Both the position numbers and the translations under genes were made by a program. 64,000 nucleotides of DNA, from the NCBI GenBank assembly GCA_013400115.1, contig VXBP01000328.1, positions 62,001 through 126,000 on the forward strand, given 5' to 3'. Shown in pieces: positions 60,259 through 64,000 of this stretch; the stretch's first letter is position 1; each line of letters begins with the position of its first letter. The stretch is from Rhinopomastus cyanomelas (Eukaryota > Chordata > Aves > Bucerotiformes > Rhinopomastidae). Below the pieces are notes generated by a model, which saw nothing but the letters and a program-made list of their open reading frames with translations, made no database searches and had not been told where the DNA came from.

Positions 60259-60470
60259 AAATCCAGTCGCACAGGAACACACCGCATCACTGACTGGCTC
60301 TGCCCCGCATCGATCCATCCCCACACCGCTCCATCACCACCTGCCCCAGCCCTACACTGCTCCATCATCACAGAACATTAGGGATTGGAAGGAACCTTGA
60401 AAAATCATGTAGTCCAATCCCCTCTCTGCTCCTGCTCTGCCCTGCACTGCTCCATCAGAGGTGCAGGGTG
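60259..60470 (+). repeat. degenerate tail of the minisatellite
   Basis: Decayed units (TCACTGACTGGCTCTGCCCC, ACACCGCTCCATCACCACCT, GCTCCTGCTCTGCCCTGCAC, TGCTCCATCA) continue to about 60470. They are interrupted by CCAGTCGCACAGGAACACAC at 60262-60281, which is internal antisense CR1 sequence, and by the CR1 tail at 60366-60424. Confidence 0.7.
60366..60424 (-). mobile_element. short CR1 LINE tail within the minisatellite
   Basis: Antisense tail of about 59 bases: ATCACAGAACATTAGGGATT, GGAAGGAACCTTGAAAAATC, AGTCCAATCCCCT. Minisatellite-like units lie on both sides. Confidence 0.88.
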
Positions 60471-60527
60471 CCTGAACAGCACCATTCCATCACCACATTG
60501 AGCACCCAGTGCTGCCCTGAAGAACCC

Positions 60528-61052
60528 CACAGAATCAGAGACACATGCTCTGGCTGGGGTTGTGAGGGACCTCTGGAGGTCAGCTAATCCAAACCGCTGG
60601 AGCAGGTTGCCCAGGATAGGGCCCAGGCAGGTTTGGAATTTCCCCAGAGCAGGAGACTCCACAACTGCCCTGGGCAGCCTATTCCAGAGCTCTACCACCC
60701 TCACAGTAAAGAAGTTTCTCCTCATGTTCAAATGGACCTCCCTGTGTCCCAATTTTCACCTATTACCCCTTGTCCTGTCACTTGACACCACTGAGGAGAG
60801 TCTGGCCCCATCCTCCTGATGCCCACCCTTCAACTATTGATTAGCATTTATCAAATATCCTCTCAGCCTGCTCCTTTCCAGGCTAAACAGCCCCAGATCA
60901 CTCAGCCTTTCCTTGTAAGAGAGATACTCTTGTCCCTCATCATCTTCATAGCCTCTGCTGGACTCTCACCAGTAGTTCTTCTTCTTTCTTGAACCAGGGA
61001 GCTCAGAACTGGACACAGGACTCAAGAAGAGGCCCCACCAGGGCAGGAGGAT
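60528..61052 (-). mobile_element. CR1 LINE, older subfamily, 3' part
   Basis: Antisense copy: ACAGAATCAGAGACACATGC, TCTGGCTGGGGTTGTGAGGG, GCAGGTTGCCCAGGATAGG, AGTTTCTCCTCATGTTC, to TTCTTGAACCAGGGAGCTC and CACAGGACTCAAGAAGAGGC. Diverged and 5'-truncated. The minus-strand frame keeps [20 protein letters not shown]. Confidence 0.88.
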
Positions 61053-62429
61053 GAGAACTTACCTTGACCTGCTGGTCACATTCTTCTCAACAGAGACACT
61101 GCCATTTGGGAAATGGAGCAGCTTCATCCACGTTCCCCCAAAAAGTGATTACTCCTCATCCCTCTTGAACTTTGCTTTTCTCACTTAAAGGGGAATGACC
61201 TCTTTCGCTTGCTTGAGGGCTGGGTTGCCAGAAATGACCCCACAAGAGTAGCTACGAACCTTCGCCTCTGCACAAGCAGGGTGTGATCCTGTGTCCACAA
61301 GGGAGTCCCATGCCCAGGGAGCAGCCAAGTACAGATCTCAACCCAACCACAAGCTTTGGTTCTATCAGGCAAAAGCACCACAGCACAGTCAGCTCTGCCT
61401 GTTCCTCCAGGGAATTACAGGGAACACCATCAGGAGCCACAATGCCCTGTCTGGAGCCCCAGAAAGGCTGAAGACCTAGGGACAAGAATGTGGAGGAGAG
61501 AGGTAGAAGTGTGTCCTTAGGAGGAGACAGGGCAGCTCATACATGGAGGGGGAGAAGCATTTCCCTCCTGACACCTGCCCTGCTCTACAGGATTTGTTTC
61601 TCTGGCCAAAGTGAAGACAGCATGAAAACTAAAACTGCCCTGAAGATGTTTGCCCATCGTCCCAAGGACATGGCAGCAAGCACCAAATTCCTGTGGGCTG
61701 CTCTTCGTCTCAAGCTCTTCCTGTATCATGGAGGGAGGGATGGTCTCTTGCACTACTCTCTCTGGGGCAAGAAGAGGCAAGGCTGAGGTATCTCCAAACA
61801 GGGTCCAAGCCCCACATCAGCCTGTGCAGGAAAACTTGCTCCTCTCCGCTCTGCCCGCTCAACCCTTCAAAGGCAGAGCCTGGGGCGAAGAGATCAGAGG
61901 GAGACAAGCTCAGTCCAGACACTGGAGTCTGCTTAGTTAAGAGATTATTTTGATTTTTTAATATCTTTTTTAAGTCTGGGTTTTTTCTTTTTCTGTCTGT
62001 CTGGGTTTTGTTTTTCAAGTTAATTTGACGTCTGCGAAAAGTCACAGCACAAGCCTTGCTGGCCCGAAAATCTTCTTCCCAAAAACACCCAGTACCGGGG
62101 CAGTGATCTTCAGCCTTCTGCCCTGCCCCTGCCTTTTGGTGCTGCCCTTCAACCATCTCCAGACACAGCAAGGGAGTCTGACCTCAGCAGCCTGTTCAGC
62201 CTTCTGTCTTTCTACTGAGAAAGTGAGAACACTGGTTGCAGCTCCAGTACCAAGCACAGCTCGTGCTTCAAATTAGCTCTAGTTTGTTATTTTACACTTT
62301 AGGTAGGAGCTGCAATGAGCTGTTCACCAGCAGTCCAAGCGATAGTATACAAGCCCCTCTAGGACCCCTTGGAAGAGCTCCTGATGAGTTCACCCATGTT
62401 TACACATTAGCCTCCGGGTGAAAAGCCAG
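61053..62429. other. non-coding stretch, nothing recognised
   Basis: Unique-looking, with T-rich runs near 61950-62020. The 153-codon minus-strand frame 61710-62171 has no recognisable domain. Confidence 0.4.
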
Positions 62430-63060
62430 CGGGAGCGATGTGAGAACTCCTCCGAGCCCTCCAAAGCATGACACAAAATGATGCAAGTGTGGGAGCTGGG
62501 AAAGAAAAGGTTTCGCGAGCCCAGAAAAATAATAAAACGTTTAAATCCTTAATTGTTTTTCTTGAAGATTTATCCAAAACGGCGCTCTCCTTAAGCCTGC
62601 GAGCGCGCAGAGCACTGTCAATAAATTAGATCATGCACACAAGGCAGGGATCTCAAGCCAAAAACCTCCAGCCCCGAGTCGCTTAACGGCAACACTCCCC
62701 AGAACAACGACTCGAGATGAAGCATGAGATATGTATTAATTATCGATGGTCTAATAGAAAATTTAATGAAGGCAAGTATCTTCTTGCACTTTATCCACGA
62801 TAACGATGATAGTACGTCAGCGAGATGCATACCTTGCCGCGTGGCGCTGAATGTCAAGTCTGAAGCCATTATAGCAATTCGCCGCCGTAATGGCCAGCCA
62901 ATGCATGGACTTGTAGCACTTCATCAAAGTAACGACACTCATCCACAATTATTTATGTTATGGCAACAAAGAGCTGCCAGACGCAAAACAAATGACATGG
63001 GGATACGCAAGAGAATTCCTTCCCGTAAATTTTCCTTAGGTTGGGATTAAAGGCCTTCCG
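62430..63060. other. best candidate conserved non-coding element cluster
   Basis: About 630 bases free of repeats, with TAAT/ATTA cores and many retained CpGs: TATTAATTATCGATGGTCTA, ATAGAAAATTTAATGAAGGC, ATCCACGATAACGATGATAG, GCAATTCGCCGCCGTAATGG, CCAGCCAATGCATGGACTTG, CACAATTATTTATGTTATGG, plus AAACGGCGCTCTCC and GCGAGCGCGCAGAGC upstream. The 108-codon plus-strand frame 62724-63050 is open but has no recognisable family. Enhancer-like constraint is inference. Confidence 0.33.
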
Positions 63061-63112
63061 GATGGAAGTCTGGATAATATTCAGAGGGATATAAAAAAAT
63101 GGTGCCATGTTT

Positions 63113-63731
63113 TCACAGAATCAGAGAATCTCAGGGATTAGAAGGGACCTCGAAAGACCGTCTAGCCCAATCCTCCTGCCACAGCGGGATCACCTAGACC
63201 AAGTCGCACAGGAACACACCCAGGTGGGTTTAAAACCTCTCCAGAGGAGACTCCACAACCCCCTGGGAATCCCCTTCCAGTGCTCTGTCACCCTCACTGG
63301 GAAGAAGTTCCTTCTCATATTTATGTGGAACCTCGTCTGTTCCAGCTTACACTCATTGCCCCTTGTCCTATCACCAAATGGCACTGAGCAGAGCCTGCTT
63401 CCATCCTCCTGACACTCATCCTTCACGTATTTATAAACATTAATGAAGTCATCCTTCAGTCTCCTTTTCTCCAAGCTCAAGAAACAGAGCTCCCTCAGCC
63501 TTTCCTCATAAAGGTATTCTACTTTCTTCATCATCTCTGTGGCTCTGCACTGGACTCTCTCCAGGAGCTCTGTGTCCTTCTTGAACCGAGGAGCCCAGAG
63601 CTGGACACAATACTCCAAATGTAGTCTCTCCAGGACAGAGTAGAGGAGGAGAAGAACCTCTCTCAATCTTCTAAGCACCCCTCTTCCAACCCACTCCAGA
63701 ATGCTGTTTGCCCTCTTGGCCAGTTTTGCTG
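63113..63731 (-). mobile_element. CR1 LINE, ORF2 C-terminus and 3' UTR
   Basis: A 619-base antisense copy with its tail on the left (CACAGAATCAGAGAATCTCA). The minus-strand frame 63190-63678 (162 codons) keeps [40 protein letters not shown] and [19 protein letters not shown], the C-terminus of the CR1 reverse-transcriptase protein with few breaks. It is 5'-truncated. Confidence 0.93.
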
Positions 63732-63825
63732 CCTATAAGCAATGAACCCACAGCCACCATCTCTTCAGCCAACAGAATTGGACTGACATGATTGGTGCTG
63801 TCCCCCATTTGCACCCAAGCACTGT

Positions 63826-63950
63826 CACAGAATCATCAAGGTTGGAAAAGTCCTTAAGAGGTCCCTTCCAATTCCTAATGATTCTATGATCATTAAGTCC
63901 AACCTTCAACCAAACACCTCCACAGCTACTAGACCATTCTACCCTTGGTA
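63826..63950 (-). mobile_element. CR1 LINE 3' tail, split by a tiny sense insertion
   Basis: Antisense tail CACAGAATCATCAAGGTTGG then AAAAGTCCTTAAG, interrupted at about 63857, then resuming TCATTAAGTCCAACCTTCAA and CCAAACACCTCCACAGC. The joined sequence matches the usual tail order. Confidence 0.82.
63858..63888 (+). mobile_element. 31-base sense CR1 tail inserted in an antisense CR1
   Basis: AGGTCCCTTCCAATTCCTAA then TGATTCTATGA is only the extreme 3' end of a sense CR1. It sits between two halves of an antisense CR1 tail. Confidence 0.75.
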
Positions 63951-64000
63951 TTTTGCAGGAGGTCAAAAACAACACAACCCAAGGATGACCTTTGCTTCCA

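Noticed and set aside
59675..60400. 241-codon proline- and histidine-rich open frame
   Set aside because: It lies on the 62-base minisatellite. The period is not a multiple of three and the frame stays open only because the unit lacks stops in any frame.
62724..63050. 108-codon open frame in the candidate conserved element
   Set aside because: No family recognised. The high TAAT and CpG content suits a regulatory element better. Codon-aware conservation would decide.
63190..63678. 162-codon minus-strand frame with [16 protein letters not shown]
   Set aside because: As a gene: same reason, end of CR1 ORF2 in a 5'-truncated copy.

Overview
The window reads as a bird nuclear genome, mostly a gene-poor, non-coding stretch. 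The evidence is the large number of 5'-truncated CR1 LINE copies on both strands. Their 3' ends carry the avian-type tail: a CCTTCCAATCCCTAATG-like core followed by one or two ATTCTRTG units. My hand sum gives about 9 kb of CR1, roughly one seventh of the window. That is high for a bird and would fit a CR1-rich lineage such as woodpeckers or hornbills, but I cannot name the species.

The only protein-coding sequence I can support is one terminal exon at 5739-5998 (+). It encodes a cysteine-rich I-mfa (MyoD family inhibitor) domain that I recognise as MDFIC2. It has a good splice acceptor, a phase-1 entry, a stop codon and two poly(A) signals within about 310 bases. The earlier exons are not convincingly present and probably lie before the window. 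In vertebrates MDFIC2 sits between MITF and FOXP1. The 58 kb downstream without a gene would match that desert, which in other vertebrates is rich in conserved non-coding elements.

Layout: 1-5700 is presumed MDFIC2 intron with CR1 copies, including one CR1 nested in another. 5739-6310 holds the last exon and 3'UTR, with an old 78-base tandem duplication in the UTR. 6.3-16.0 kb is non-coding with scattered CR1. 16020-20825 holds two near-identical 2.4-kb copies in direct tandem, separated by a single N; this looks like unmerged assembly haplotypes rather than a biological duplication. 24030-25350 is a 19-base minisatellite broken by three CR1 pieces, two of them forming a large inverted repeat. 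25.5-59 kb is non-coding with CR1 copies, an old palindromic MITE-like element (32.6 kb), a MIR-like SINE relic (46.8 kb) and several AT-rich stretches that look like conserved non-coding elements. 59881-60470 is a GC-rich minisatellite with a 62-base period built from two 31-base halves. 62.4-63.06 kb is the best candidate conserved element, and the window ends in more CR1.

I found no tRNA or rRNA gene, no CRISPR array, no endogenous retrovirus and no operon-like structure. Apart from the MDFIC2 exon, the open frames I examined are relics of the CR1 reverse transcriptase, products of tandem repeats, or chance. I see no clearly new biological system. The most useful leads are the MDFIC2 exon, the probable false duplication, the very short inverted CR1 insertions and the candidate conserved elements.
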